Assembly (NCBI GenBank): GCA_001695595.3
Contig: MBPM02000204.1
Coordinates: 1 to 64,000 of the forward strand
Length of the DNA: 64,000 bases
Source: Plasmopara viticola
Taxonomy: Eukaryota > Oomycota > Peronosporomycetes > Peronosporales > Peronosporaceae
Direction of reading: 5' to 3'
Numbering within the stretch: the first letter of the stretch is position 1; each line of letters opens with the position of its first letter. The notes beneath the pieces were generated by a model that was not told where the DNA came from, made no database searches, and saw only the letters and a list, made by a program, of their open reading frames with translations. Shown here one piece after another: positions 44,417 through 56,087 of the stretch. A program made the position numbers and the translations under genes.

Positions 44417-44741
44417 ATTGTATTGTATTGTATTACGTTATCGCGTTGCCAAGTTATGCACGTGCTAGGCTCTATGTCTAGTCCACGACATAGAGTGGTG
44501 TCCGCATACGTCGAGTCTCGTTCGGCGGCAGTGCAGCCAGCACCGAGGTCGTGAGGGTCTTCCATAGTTTTGTGTAGTTCTGACTTGGTAAGAGCCCAGG
44601 TGGCGCCCTGGTGCTGGAGACCGTCGCGTCGAGGGTGAGACCCGTTAGAGACCTGCAGATGCCCGAGAGCACCTGCCCGAAGCGCGCGAGCATTTAGCCC
44701 CCGCGCTTGGAAGGAGGGCGTCACCCCAACCTTTTCCGAAA
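44417..44741 (-). mobile_element. Array insert copy 22
   Basis: 325 bp, GAGGTCGTGAGG variant. Confidence 0.6.
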
Positions 44742-44789
44742 ATGGTTGTACGTGTTTATACAAATCTAAAACTTTTTATCTGTCAGCCT

Positions 44790-44862
44790 TCCCATATAGT
44801 CTAGGCGGTTAGGATAGCTGGCTCTCACCCAGCAGACCCGGGTTCGAGTCCCGGTGTGGGAA
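44790..44862 (+). tRNA. tRNA-Glu(CTC), copy 94
   Basis: 73 nt, consensus. 392 bp to next. Confidence 0.95.
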
Positions 44863-45181
44863 CATTGAACTTATTGCTGCTTAGTTTCGAAGCGGATATT
44901 TATACTACCAACTCATGCGCTCTTTTTTAGGGAGCTTGGTCTGCGTGGGAACTTGGTCTGCTTGGATCTATAGTTGTTACTCACGACCTCGGTATCTTTT
45001 TGTAAAATGTTTGCATTCGCACTAGATGCTTGAAGAGGTGCCAGATACGACCCGTACGTTGCAAAGGCTTGTGATGAGATAAGATTGATCGAAAGAAGCT
45101 TTTCTTTGTCCAAATAGACGTTGCGTGTGTGCGATGGTTGTACGTGTTTATATAAATCTAAAAGTTTTTTCCTGTCAGCCT

Positions 45182-45254
45182 TCCCATATAGTCTAGGCGG
45201 TTAGGATAGCTGGCTCTCACCCAGCAGACCCGGGTTCGAGTCCCGGTGTGGGAA
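45182..45254 (+). tRNA. tRNA-Glu(CTC), copy 95
   Basis: 73 nt, consensus. 407 bp to next. Confidence 0.95.
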
Positions 45255-45588
45255 CATTGTACTTATTGCTGCTTAGTTTCGAAGCGGATATTTATACTAC
45301 CAACTCATGCGCTCTTTTTTGGGAGCTTGGTCTGCGTGGGAGCTTGGTCTGCGTGGGAGCTTGGTGTGCTTGGATCTATAGTTGTTACTCACGACTTCGG
45401 TATCTTTTTGTAAAATGTTTGCATTCGCACTAGATGCTTAAAGAGTGCCAGATACGACCGCGTACGTTGCAAAGGCTTGTGATGAGATAAGATTGATCGA
45501 AAGAAGCTTTCTTTGTCCAAATAGACGTTGCGTGTGTGCGATGGTTGTACGTGTTTATATAAATCTAAAAGTTTTTTCCTGTCAGCCT

Positions 45589-45661
45589 TCCCATATAGTC
45601 TAGGCGGTTAGGATAGCTGGCTCTCACCCAGCAGACCCGGGTTCGAGTCCCGGTGTGGGAA
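45589..45661 (+). tRNA. tRNA-Glu(CTC), copy 96
   Basis: 73 nt, consensus. 393 bp to next. Confidence 0.95.
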
Positions 45662-45981
45662 CATTGTACTTATTGCTGCTTAGTTTCGAAGCGGATATTT
45701 ATACTACCAACTCATGCGCTCTTTTTTAAAGAGCTTGGTCTGCGTGGGAACTTGGTCTGCTTGGATCTATAGTTGTTACTCACGACCTCGGTATCTTTTT
45801 GTAAAATGTTTGCATTCGCACTAGATGCTTAAAGAGGTGCCAGATACGACCGCGTACGTTGCAAAGGCTTGTGATGAGATAAGATTGATCGAAAGAAGCT
45901 TTTCTTTGTCCAAATAGACGTTGCGTGTGTGCGATGGTTGTACGTGTTTATATAAATCTAAAAGTTTTTTCCTGTCAGCCT

Positions 45982-46054
45982 TCCCATATAGTCTAGGCGG
46001 TTAGGATAGCTGGCTCTCACCCAGCAGACCCGGGTTCGAGTCCCGGTGTGGGAA
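45982..46054 (+). tRNA. tRNA-Glu(CTC), copy 97
   Basis: 73 nt, consensus gene; the first trailer base (C) is missing. Insert follows (729 bp). Confidence 0.95.
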
Positions 46055-46337
46055 ATTGTACTTATTGCTGCTTAGTTTCGAAGCGGATATTTATACTACC
46101 AACTCATGCGCTCTTTTTTTGGGAGCTTGGTCTGCGTGGGAGCTTGGTCTGCGTGGATCTATAGTTGTTACTCACGACCTCGGTATCTTTTTGTAAAATG
46201 TTTGCATTCGCACTAGATGCTTAAAGAGGTGCCAGATACGAGCGCATACGTTGCAAGTGCTTGTGATGAGATAAGATTGAACGAAAGAAGCTTTTCTTTG
46301 TCCCAATAGACGTTGCGTGTATGCAATGGTTGTACGT

Positions 46338-46661
46338 ATTGCATTGTATTGTATTACGTTATCGCGTTGCCAAGTTATGCACGTGCTAGGCTCTATGTCT
46401 AGTCCACGACATAGAGTGGTGTCCGATACGTCGAGTCTCGTTCGGCGGGCAGTGCAGCCAGCACCGAGGCCGTGAGGGTCTTCCATAGTTTTGTGTAGTT
46501 CTGACTTGGTAAGAGCCCAGGTGGCGCCCTGGTGCTGGAGACCGTCGCGTCGAGGGTGAGACCCGTTAGAGACCTGCAGATGCCCGAGAGCACCTGCCCG
46601 AAGCGCGCGAGCATTTAGCCCCGCGCTTTGGAAGGAGGGCGTCACCCAACCTTTTCCGAAA
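46338..46661 (-). mobile_element. Array insert copy 23
   Basis: 324 bp; the tail has ATTGC in place of one ATTGT. Confidence 0.6.
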
Positions 46662-46710
46662 ATGGTTGTACGTGTTTATACAAATCTAAAACTTTTTTAT
46701 CTGTCAGCCT

Positions 46711-46782
46711 TCCCATTAGCCTAGGCGGTTAGGATAGCTGGCTCTCACCCAGCAGACCCGGGTTCGAGTCCCGGTGTGGGAA
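46711..46782 (+). tRNA. tRNA-Glu(CTC), copy 98
   Basis: 72 nt. Acceptor A7 region shortened (CCCATTAG); T11C. 410 bp to next. Confidence 0.6.
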
Positions 46783-47120
46783 CATTGAACTTATTGCTGC
46801 TTAGTTTCAAAGCGGATATTTATACTACCAACTCATGCGCTCTTTTTTTGGGAGCTTGGTCTGCGTGGGAGCTTGGTCTGCGTGGGAGCTTGGTCTGCGT
46901 GGATCTATAGTTGTTACTCACGACCTCGGTATCTTTTTGTAAAATGTTTGCATTCGCACTAGATGCTTGAAGAGGTGCCAGATACGACCGCGTACGTTGC
47001 AAAGGCTTGTGATGAGACAAAGATTGATCGAAAGAAGCTTTTCTTTGTCCAAATAGACGTTGCGTGTGTGCGATGGTTGTACGTGTTTATATAAATCTAA
47101 AAGTTTTTCCCTGTCAGCCT

Positions 47121-47193
47121 TCCCATATAGTCTAGGCGGTTAGGATAGCTGGCTCTCACCCAGCAGACCCGGGTTCGAGTCCCGGTGTGGGAA
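47121..47193 (+). tRNA. tRNA-Glu(CTC), copy 99
   Basis: 73 nt, consensus. 409 bp to next. Confidence 0.95.
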
Positions 47194-47529
47194 CATTGTA
47201 CTTATTGCTGCTTAGTTTCGAAGCGGATATTTATACTACCAACTCATGCGCTCTTTTTTTGGGAGCTTGGTCTGCGTGGGAGCTTGGTCTGCGTGGGAAC
47301 TTGGTCTGCGGGATCTATAGTTGTTACTCACGACTTCGGTATCTTTTTGTAAAATGTTTGCATTCGCACTAGATGCTTAAAGAGGTGCCAGATACGACCG
47401 CGTACGTTGCAAAGGCTTGTGAATGAGATAAGATTGATCGAAAGAAGCTTTTCTTTGTCCAAATAGACGTTGCGTGTGTGCGATGGTTGTACGTGTTTAT
47501 ATAAATCTAAAAGTTTTTCCTGTCAGCCT

Positions 47530-47600
47530 TCCATATAGTCTAGGCGGTTAGGATAGCTGGCTCTCACCCAGCAGACCGGGTTCGAGTCCCGGTGTGGGAA
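47530..47600 (+). tRNA. tRNA-Glu(CTC), copy 100, indels
   Basis: 71 nt. One acceptor C and one T-stem C missing. 409 bp to next. Confidence 0.5.
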
Positions 47601-47938
47601 CATTGTACTTATTGCTGCTTAGTTTCGAAGCGGATATTTATACTACAACTCATGCGCTCTTTTTTTAGGGAGCTTGGTCTGCGTGGGAGCTTGGTCTGCG
47701 TGGGAGCTTGGTCTGCTTGGATCTATAGTTGTTACTCACGACTTCGGTATCTTTTTGTAAAATGTTTGCATTCGCGCTAGATGCTTAAGTGGTGCCAGAT
47801 ACGACCGCGTACGTTGCAAAGGCTTGTGATGAGATAAGATTGATCGAAAGAAGCTTTTCTTTGTCCAAATAGACGTTGCGTTGTGTGCGATGGTTGTACG
47901 TGTTTTATATAAATCTAAAAGTTTTTTCCTGTCAGCCT

Positions 47939-48013
47939 TCCCATATAGTCTAGGCGGTTAGGATAGCTGGCTCTCACCCAGCAGACACCCGGGTTCGAGT
48001 CCCGGTGTGGGAA
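47939..48013 (+). tRNA. tRNA-Glu(CTC), copy 101
   Basis: 75 nt, extra AC in the variable region, which may be tolerated. 389 bp to next. Confidence 0.6.
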
Positions 48014-48327
48014 CATTGTACTTATTGCTGCTTAGTTTCGAAGCGTATTTATACTACCAACTCATGCGCTCTTTTTTGGGAGCTTGGTCTGCGTGGGAAC
48101 TTGGTCTGCTTGGATCTATAGTTGTTACTCACGACTTCGGTATCTTTTTGTAAAATGTTTGCATTCGCGCTAGATGCTTAAGAGGTGCCAGATCAACCGC
48201 GTACGTTGCAAAGGCTTGTGATGAGATAAGTTGATCGAAAGAAGCTTTTTCTTTGTCCAAATAGACGTTGCGTGTGTGCGATGGTTGTACGTGTTTATAT
48301 AAATCTAAAAGTTTTTCCTGTCAGCCT

Positions 48328-48399
48328 TCCCATATAGTCTAGGCGGTTAGGATAGCTGGCTCTCACCAGCAGACCCGGGTTCGAGTCCCGGTGTGGGAA
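48328..48399 (+). tRNA. tRNA-Glu(CTC), copy 102
   Basis: 72 nt, one C missing at the anticodon loop/stem border. Insert follows (740 bp). Confidence 0.55.
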
Positions 48400-48697
48400 C
48401 ATTGTACTTATTGCTGCTTAGTTTCGAAGCGGATATTTATACTACCAACTCATGCGCTCTTTTTTTGGGAGCTCGGTCTGCGTGGGAGCTTGGTCTGCGT
48501 GGGAGCTTGGTCTGCGTGGATCTATAGTTGTTACTCACGACCTCGGTATCTTTTTGTAAAATGTTTGCATTCGCACTAGATGCTTAAAGAGGTGCCAATA
48601 CGAGCGCATACGTTGCAAGTGCTTGTGATGAATAAGATTGAACGAAAGAGCTTTTCTTTGTCCCAATAGACGTTGCGTGTATGCAATGGTTGTACGT

Positions 48698-49020
48698 ATT
48701 GTATTGTATTGTATTACGTTATCGCGTTGCCAAGTTATGCACGTGCTAGGCTCTATGTCTAGTCCACGACATAGAGTGGTGTCCGCATACGTCGAGTCTC
48801 GTTCGGCGGGCAGTGCAGCCAGCACCGAGGCCGTGAGGGTCTTCCATAGTTTTGTGTAGTTCTGACTTGGTAAGAGCCCAGGTGGCGCCTGGTGCTGAGA
48901 CCGTCGCGTCGAGGGTGAGACCCGTTAGAGACCTGCAGATGCCCGAGAGCACCTGCCCGAAGCGCGCGAGTATTTAGCCCCCGCGCTTGGAAGGAGGGCG
49001 TCACCCCACCTTTTCCGAAA
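48698..49020 (-). mobile_element. Array insert copy 24
   Basis: 323 bp, three single-base losses, GAGTATTT variant. Confidence 0.6.
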
Positions 49021-49067
49021 ATGGTTGTACGTGTTTATACAAATCTAAAATTTTTATCTGTCAGCCT

Positions 49068-49139
49068 TCCATATAGCCTAGGCGGTTAGGATAGCTGGCT
49101 CTCACCCAGCAGACCCGGGTTCGAGTCCCGGTGTGGGAA
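49068..49139 (+). tRNA. tRNA-Glu(CTC), copy 103
   Basis: 72 nt. Acceptor C missing; T11C. 391 bp to next. Confidence 0.65.
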
Positions 49140-49458
49140 CATTGAACTTATTGCTGCTTAGTTTCGAAGCGGATATTTATACTACCAACTCATGCGCTCT
49201 TTTTTTAGGAGCTTGGTCTGCGTGGGAATTTGGTCTGCTTGGATCTATAGTGTTTACTCACGATTCGGTATCTTTTTGTAAAATGTTTGCATTCGCGCTA
49301 GATGCTTAAAGTGGTGCCAGATACGACCGCGTACGTTGCAAAGGCTTGTGTGAGATAAGATTGATCGAAAGAAGCTTTTCTTTGTCCAAATAGACGTTTG
49401 CGTGTTTGCGATGGTTGTACGTGTTTATATAAATCTAAAAGTTTTTTCCTGTCAGCCT

Positions 49459-49531
49459 TCCCATATAGTCTAGGCGGTTAGGATAGCTGGCTCTCACCCA
49501 GCAGACCCGGGTTCGAGTCCCGGTGTGGGAA
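49459..49531 (+). tRNA. tRNA-Glu(CTC), copy 104
   Basis: 73 nt, consensus. 386 bp to next. Confidence 0.95.
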
Positions 49532-49844
49532 CATTGAACTTATTGCTGCTTAATTTCGAAGCGGATATTTAACTACCAACTCATGCGCTCTTTTTTAGGG
49601 AGCTTGGTCTGCGTGGGAACTTGGTCTGCTTGGATCTATAGTTGTTACTCACGACTTCGGTATCTTTTTGTAAAATGTTTGCACTAGATGCTTAAAGAGG
49701 TGCCAGATACGACCGCGTACGTTGCAAAGGCTTGTGATGAGATAAGATTGATCGAAAGAAGCTTTTCTTTGTCCAAATAGACGTTGCGTGTGTGCGATGG
49801 TTGTACGTGTTTATATAAATCTAAAAGTTTTTCCCTGTCAGCCT

Positions 49845-49916
49845 TCCCATATAGTCTAGGCGGTTAGGATAGCTGGCTCTCACCCAGCAGACCCGGGTTC
49901 GAGTCCGGTGTGGGAA
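49845..49916 (+). tRNA. tRNA-Glu(CTC), copy 105
   Basis: 72 nt, one T-stem C missing. 411 bp to next. Confidence 0.65.
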
Positions 49917-50255
49917 CATTGTACTTATTGCTGCTTAGTTTCGAAGCGGATATTTATACTACCAACTCATGCGCTCTTTTTTTGGGAGCTTGGTCTGCGT
50001 GGGAGCTTGGTCTGCGTGGGAGCTTGGTCTGCGTGGATCTATAGTTGTTACTCACGACCTCGGTATCTTTTTGTAAAATGTTTGCATTCGCACTAGATGC
50101 TTGAAGAGGTGCCAGATACGACCGCGTACGTTGCAAAGGCTTGTGATGAGAATAAGATTGATCGAAAGAAGCTTTTTCTTTGTCCAAATAGACGTTGCGT
50201 GTGTGCGATGGTTGTACGTGTTTATATAAATCTAAAAGTTTTTTCCTGTCAGCCT

Positions 50256-50328
50256 TCCCATATAGTCTAGGCGGTTAGGATAGCTGGCTCTCACCCAGCA
50301 GACCCGGGTTCGAGTCCCGGTGTGGGAA
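50256..50328 (+). tRNA. tRNA-Glu(CTC), copy 106
   Basis: 73 nt, consensus. Insert follows (748 bp). Confidence 0.95.
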
Positions 50329-50629
50329 CATTGTACTTATTGCTGCTTAGTTTCGAAGCGGATATTTATACTACCAACTCATGCGCTCTTTTTTTGGGAG
50401 CTCGGTCTGCGTGGGAGCTTGGTCTGCGTGGGAGCTTGGTCTGCGTGGATCTATAGTTGTTACTCACGACCTCGTATCTTTTTTGTAAAATGTTTGCATT
50501 CGCACTAGATGCCTTAAGAGGTGCCAGATACGAGCGCATACGTTGCAAGTGCTTGTGATGAGATAAGATTGAACGAAAGAAGCTTTTCTTTGTCCCAATA
50601 GACGTTGCGTGTATGCAATGGTTGTACGT

Positions 50630-50955
50630 ATTGTATTGTATTGTATTACGTTATCGCGTTGCCAAGTTATGCACGTGCTAGGCTCTATGTCTAGTCCACG
50701 ACATAGAGTGGTGTCCGCATACGTCGAGTCTCGTTCGGCGGGCAGTGCAGCCAGCACCGAGGCCGTGAGGGTCTTCCATAGTTTTGTGTAGTTCTGACTT
50801 GGTAAGAGCCCAGGTGGCGCCCTGGTGCTGGAGACCGTCGCGTCGAGGGTGAGACCCGTTAGAGACCTGCAGATGCCCGAGAGCACCTGCCCGAAGCGCG
50901 CGAGTATTTAGCCCCCGCGCTTGGAAGGAGGGCGTCACCCCAACCTTTTCCGAAA
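50630..50955 (-). mobile_element. Array insert copy 25
   Basis: 326 bp, full length, GAGTATTT variant. Confidence 0.6.
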
Positions 50956-51003
50956 ATGGTTGTACGTGTTTATACAAATCTAAAACTTTTTATCTGTCAG
51001 CCT

Positions 51004-51075
51004 TCCCATATAGCCTAGGCGGTTAGGATAGCTGGCTCTCACCCAGCAGACCCGGGTTCGAGTCCCGGTTGGGAA
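51004..51075 (+). tRNA. tRNA-Glu(CTC), copy 107
   Basis: 72 nt. One G missing at the T-stem/acceptor junction; T11C. 393 bp to next. Confidence 0.65.
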
Positions 51076-51396
51076 CATTGAACTTATTGCTGCTTAGTTT
51101 CGAAGCGGATATTTATACTACCAACTCATGCGCTCTTTTTTAGGGAGCTTGGTCTGCGTGGGAATTTGGTCTGCTTGGATCTATAGTTGTTACTCACGAC
51201 TTCGGTATCTTTTTGTAAAATGTTTGCATTCGCACTAGATGCTTAAAGAGGTGCCAGATACGACCGCGTACGTTGCAAAGGCTTGTGATGAGATAAGATT
51301 GATCGAAAGAAGCTTTTCTTTGTCCAAATAGACGTTGCGTGTTTTGCGATGGTTGTACGTGTTTATATAAATCTAAAAGTTTTTTCCTGTCAGCCT

Positions 51397-51469
51397 TCCC
51401 ATATAGTCTAGGCGGTTAGGATAGCTGGCTCTCACCCAGCAGACCCGGGTTCGAGTCCCGGTGTGGGAA
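51397..51469 (+). tRNA. tRNA-Glu(CTC), copy 108
   Basis: 73 nt, consensus. 390 bp to next. Confidence 0.95.
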
Positions 51470-51786
51470 CATTGAACTTATTGCTGCTTAATTTCGAAGC
51501 GGATATTTATACTACCAACTCATGCGCTCTTTTTTAGGGAGCTTGGTCTGCGTGGGAACTTGGTCTGCTTGGATCTATAGTTGTTACTCACGACTTCGGT
51601 ATCTTTTTGTAAAATGTTTGCATTCGCACTAGATGCTTAAGAGGTGCCAGATACGACGCGTACGTTGCAAAGGCTTGTGATGAGATAAGATTGATCGAAG
51701 AAGCTTTTCTTTGTCCAAATAGACGTTGCGTGTGTGCGATGGTTGTACGTGTTTATATAAATCTAAAAGTTTTTCCCTGTCAGCCT

Positions 51787-51859
51787 TCCCATATAGTCTA
51801 GGCGGTTAGGATAGCTGGCTCTCACCCAGCAGACCCGGGTTCGAGTCCCGGTGTGGGAA
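51787..51859 (+). tRNA. tRNA-Glu(CTC), copy 109
   Basis: 73 nt, consensus. 406 bp to next. Confidence 0.95.
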
Positions 51860-52192
51860 CATTGTACTTATTGCTGCTTAGTTTCGAAGCGGATATTTAT
51901 ACTACCAACTCATGCGCTCTTTTTTTGGGAGCTTGGTCTGCGTGGGAGCTTGGTCTGCGTGGGAGCTTGGTCTGCGTGGATCTATAGTTGTTACTCACGA
52001 CCTCGGTATCTTTTTGTAAAATGTTTGCATTCGCACTAGATGCTTGAGAAGGTGCCAGATACGACCGCGTACGTTGCAAAGGCTTGTGATGAGATAAGAT
52101 TGATCGAAAGAAGCTTTTTTTGTCCAAATAGACGTTGCGTGTGTGCGATGTTGTACGTGTTTATATAAATCTAAAAGTTTTTCTGTCAGCCT

Positions 52193-52265
52193 TCCCATAT
52201 AGTCTAGGCGGTTAGGATAGCTGGCTCTCACCCAGCAGACCCGGGTTCGAGTCCCGGTGTGGGAA
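52193..52265 (+). tRNA. tRNA-Glu(CTC), copy 110
   Basis: 73 nt, consensus. 409 bp to next. Confidence 0.95.
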
Positions 52266-52601
52266 CATTGTACTTATTGCTGCTTAGTTTCGAAGCGGAT
52301 ATTTATACTACCAACTCATGCGCTCTTTTTTTGGGAGCTTGGTCTGCGTGGGAGCTTGGTCTGCGTTGGAGCTTGGTCTGCGTGGATCTATAGTTGTTAC
52401 TCACGACCTCGTATCTTTTTGTAAAATGTTTGCATTCGCACTAGATGCTTAAAGAGGTGCCAGATACGACCGCGTACGTTGCAAAGGCTTGGGATGAGAT
52501 AAGATTGATCGAAAGAAGCTTTTCTTTGTCCAAATAGACGTTGCGTGTGTGCGATGGTTGTACGTGTTTATATAAATCTAAAAGTTTTTTTTTGTCAGCC
52601 T

Positions 52602-52674
52602 TCCCATATAGTCTAGGCGGTTAGGATAGCTGGCTCTCACCCAGCAGACCCGGGTTCGAGTCCCGGTGTGGGAA
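52602..52674 (+). tRNA. tRNA-Glu(CTC), copy 111
   Basis: 73 nt, consensus. Spacer is a hybrid with insert-type left half and no insert. 392 bp to next. Confidence 0.95.
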
Positions 52675-52993
52675 CATTGTACTTATTGCTGCTTAGTTTC
52701 GAAGCGGATATTTATACTACCAACTCATGCGCTCTTTTTTTGGGAGCTTGGTCTGCGTGGGAGCTTGGTCTGCGTGGATCTATAGTTGTTACTCACGACC
52801 TCGGTATCTTTTTGTAAAATGTTTGCATTCGCACTAGATGTTTAAAGAGGTGCCAGATACGAGCGCATACGTTGCAAGTGCTTGTGATGAGATAAGATTG
52901 AACGAAAGAAGCTTTTCTTTGTCCAAATAGACGTTGCGTGTGTGCGATGGTTGTACGTGTTTATATAAATCTAAAAGTTTTTTTTGTCAGCCT

Positions 52994-53066
52994 TCTTATA
53001 TAGTCTAGGCGGTTAGGATAGCTGGCTCTCACCCAGCAGACCCGGGTTCGAGTCCCGGTGTGGGAA
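52994..53066 (+). tRNA. tRNA-Glu(CTC), copy 112, C3T C4T
   Basis: 73 nt. Acceptor TCTTATA gives two extra G-U pairs. Shared only with 53809. 423 bp to next. Confidence 0.8.
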
Positions 53067-53416
53067 CATTGTACTTATTGCTGCTTAGTTTCGAAGCGGA
53101 TATTTATACTACCAACTCATGCGCTCTTTTTTTGGAGCTTGGTCTGCGTGGGAGCTTGGTCTGCGTGGGAGCTTCTGCGTGGGAGCTTGGTCTGCGTGGA
53201 TCTATAGTTGTTACTCACGACCTCGGTATCTTTTTGTAAAATGTTTGCATTCGCACTAGATGCTTAAAGAGGTGCCAGATACGAGCGCATACGTTGCAAG
53301 TGCTTGTGATGAGATAAGATTGAACGAAAGAAGCTTTTCTTTGTCCCAATAGACGTTGCGTGTATGCAATGGTTGTACGTGTTTATATAAATCTAAAAGT
53401 TTTTCCCTGTCAGCCT

Positions 53417-53489
53417 TCCCATATAGTCTAGGCGGTTAGGATAGCTGGCTCTCACCCAGCAGACCCGGGTTCGAGTCCCGGTGTGGGAA
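53417..53489 (+). tRNA. tRNA-Glu(CTC), copy 113
   Basis: 73 nt, consensus. Preceded by an insert-type spacer with an empty insertion site. 392 bp to next. Confidence 0.95.
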
Positions 53490-53808
53490 CATTGTACTTA
53501 TTGCTGCTTAGTTTCGAAGCGGATATTTATACTACCAACTCATGCGCTCTTTTTTTGGGAGCTTGGTCTGCGTGGGAGCTTGGTCTGCGTGGATCTATAG
53601 TTGTTACTCACGACCTCGGTATCTTTTTGTAAAATGTTTGCATTCGCACTAGATGTTTAAAGAGGTGCCAGATACGAGCGCATACGTTGCAAGTGCTTGT
53701 GATGAGATAAGATTGAACGAAAGAAGCTTTTCTTTGTCCAAATAGACGTTGCGTGTGTGCGATGGTTGTACGTGTTTATATAAATCTAAAAGTTTTTTTT
53801 GTCAGCCT

Positions 53809-53881
53809 TCTTATATAGTCTAGGCGGTTAGGATAGCTGGCTCTCACCCAGCAGACCCGGGTTCGAGTCCCGGTGTGGGAA
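53809..53881 (+). tRNA. tRNA-Glu(CTC), copy 114, C3T C4T
   Basis: 73 nt, same acceptor variant as 52994, 815 bp away. Insert follows (766 bp). Confidence 0.8.
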
Positions 53882-54200
53882 CATTGTACTTATTGCTGCT
53901 TAGTTTCGAAGCGGTTATTTATACTACCAACTCATGCGCTCTTTTTTTTGGGAGCTTGGTCTGCGTGGGAGCTTGGTCTGCGTGGGAGCTTGGTCTGCGT
54001 GGGAGCTTGGTCTGCGTGGATCTATAGTTGTTACTCACGACCTCGGTATCTTTTTGTAAAATGTTTGCATTCGCACTAGATGCTTAACGAGGTGCCAGAT
54101 TCGAGCGCATACGTTGCAAGTGCTTGTGATGAGATAAGATTGAACGAAAGAAGCTTTTCTTTGTCCCAATAGACGTTGCGTGTATGCAATGGTTGTACGT

Positions 54201-54526
54201 ATTGTATTGTATTGTATTATGTTATCGCGTTGCCAAGTTATGCACGTGCTCGGCTCTATGTCTAGTCCACGACATAGAGTGGTGTCCGCATACGTCGAGT
54301 CTCGTTCGGCGGGCAGTGCAGCCAGCACCGAGGCCGTGAGGGTCTTCCATAGTTTTGTGTAGTTCTGACTTGGTAAGAGCCCAGGTGGCGCCCTGTTGCT
54401 GGAGACCGTCGCGTCGAGGGTGAGACCCGTTAGAGACCTGCAGATGCCCGAGAGCACCTGCCCGAAGCGCGCGAGCATTTAGCCCCCGCGCTTGGAAGGA
54501 GGGCGTCACCCCAACCTTATCCGAAA
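54201..54526 (-). mobile_element. Array insert copy 26
   Basis: 326 bp with private substitutions (GTGCTCGGC, CCCTGTTGC, CCTTATCCG). Confidence 0.6.
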
Positions 54527-54574
54527 ATGGTTGTACGTGTTTATACAAATCTAAAACTTTTTATCTGTCAGCCT

Positions 54575-54647
54575 TCCCATATAGTCTAGGCGGTTAGGAT
54601 AGCTGGCTCTCACCCAGCAGACCCGGGTTCGAGTCCCGGTGTGGGAA
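54575..54647 (+). tRNA. tRNA-Glu(CTC), copy 115
   Basis: 73 nt, consensus. 391 bp to next. Confidence 0.95.
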
Positions 54648-54965
54648 CATTGAACTTATTGCTGCTTAGTTCGAAGCGGATATTTATACTACCAACTCAT
54701 GCGCTCTTTTTTAGAGAGCTTGGTCTGCGTGGATACTTGGTCTGCTTGGATCTATAGTTGTTACTCACGACTTCGTATCTTTTTGTAAAATGTTTGCATT
54801 CGCACTAGATGCTTAAAGAGGTGCCAGATACGACCGCGTACGTTGCAAAGGCTTGTGATGAGATAAGATTGATCGAAAGAAGCTTTTCTTTGTCCAAATA
54901 GACGTTGCGTGTGTGCGATGGTTGTACGTGTTTATATAAATCTAAAAGTTTTTTCCTGTCAGCCT

Positions 54966-55038
54966 TCCCATATAGTCTAGGCGGTTAGGATAGCTGGCTC
55001 TCACCCAGCAGACCCGGGTTCGAGTCCCGGTGTGGGAA
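54966..55038 (+). tRNA. tRNA-Glu(CTC), copy 116
   Basis: 73 nt, consensus. 393 bp to next. Confidence 0.95.
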
Positions 55039-55358
55039 CATTGTACTTATTGCTGCTTAGTTTCGAAGCGGATATTTATACTACCAACTCATGCGCTCTT
55101 TTTTTGGGAGCTTGGTCTGCGTGGGAGCTTGGTCTGCGTGGATCTATAGTTGTTACTCACGACCTCGGTATCTTTTTGTAAAATGTTTGCATTCGCACTA
55201 GATGCTTAAAGAGGTGCCAGATACGACCGCGTACGTTGCAAAGGCTTGTGATGAGATAAGATTGATCGAAAGAAGCTTTTCTTTGTCCAAATAGACGTTG
55301 CGTGTGTGCGATGGTTGTACGTGTTTATATAAATCTAAAAGTTTTTCCCTGTCAGCCT

Positions 55359-55431
55359 TCCCATATAGTCTAGGCGGTTAGGATAGCTGGCTCTCACCCA
55401 GCAGACCCGGGTTCGAGTCCCGGTGTGGGAA
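55359..55431 (+). tRNA. tRNA-Glu(CTC), copy 117, last intact copy
   Basis: 73 nt, consensus. The last insert follows, then the array breaks 729 bp downstream inside the next tRNA. Confidence 0.95.
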
Positions 55432-55714
55432 CATTGTACTTATTGCTGCTTAGTTTCGAAGCGGATATTTATACTACCAACTCATGCGCTCTTTTTTTGG
55501 GAGCTTGTCTGCGTGGGAGCTTGGTCTGCGTGGATCTATAGTTGTTACTCACGACCTCGGTATCTTTTTGTAAAATGTTTGCATTCGCACTAGATGCTTA
55601 AAGAGGTGCCAGATACGAGCGCATACGTTGCAAGTGCTTGTGATGAGATAAGATTGAACGAAAGAAGCTTTTCTTTGTCCCAATAGACGTTGCGTGTATG
55701 CAATGGTTGTACGT

Positions 55715-56039
55715 ATTGTATTGTATTGTATTACGTTATCGCGTTGCCAAGTTATGCACGTGCTAGGCTCTATGTCTAGTCCACGACATAGAGTGGTGTC
55801 CGCATACGTCGAGTCTCGTTCGGCGGGCAGTGCAGCCAGCACCGAGGCCGTGAGGGTCTTCCATAGTTTTGTGTAGTTCTGACTTGGTAAGAGCCCAGGT
55901 GGTGCCCTGGTGCTGGAGACCGTCGCGTCGAGGGTGAGACCCGTTAGAGACCTGCAGATGCCCGAGAGCACCTGCCCGAAGCGCGCGAGCATTTAGCCCC
56001 GCGCTTGGAAGGAGGGCGTCACCCCAACCTTTTCCGAAA
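55715..56039 (-). mobile_element. Array insert copy 27, last
   Basis: 325 bp; the TATA box that follows is TATATAAA rather than TATACAAA. Confidence 0.6.
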
Positions 56040-56087
56040 ATGGTTGTACGTGTTTATATAAATCTAAAACTTTTTATCTGTCAGCCT

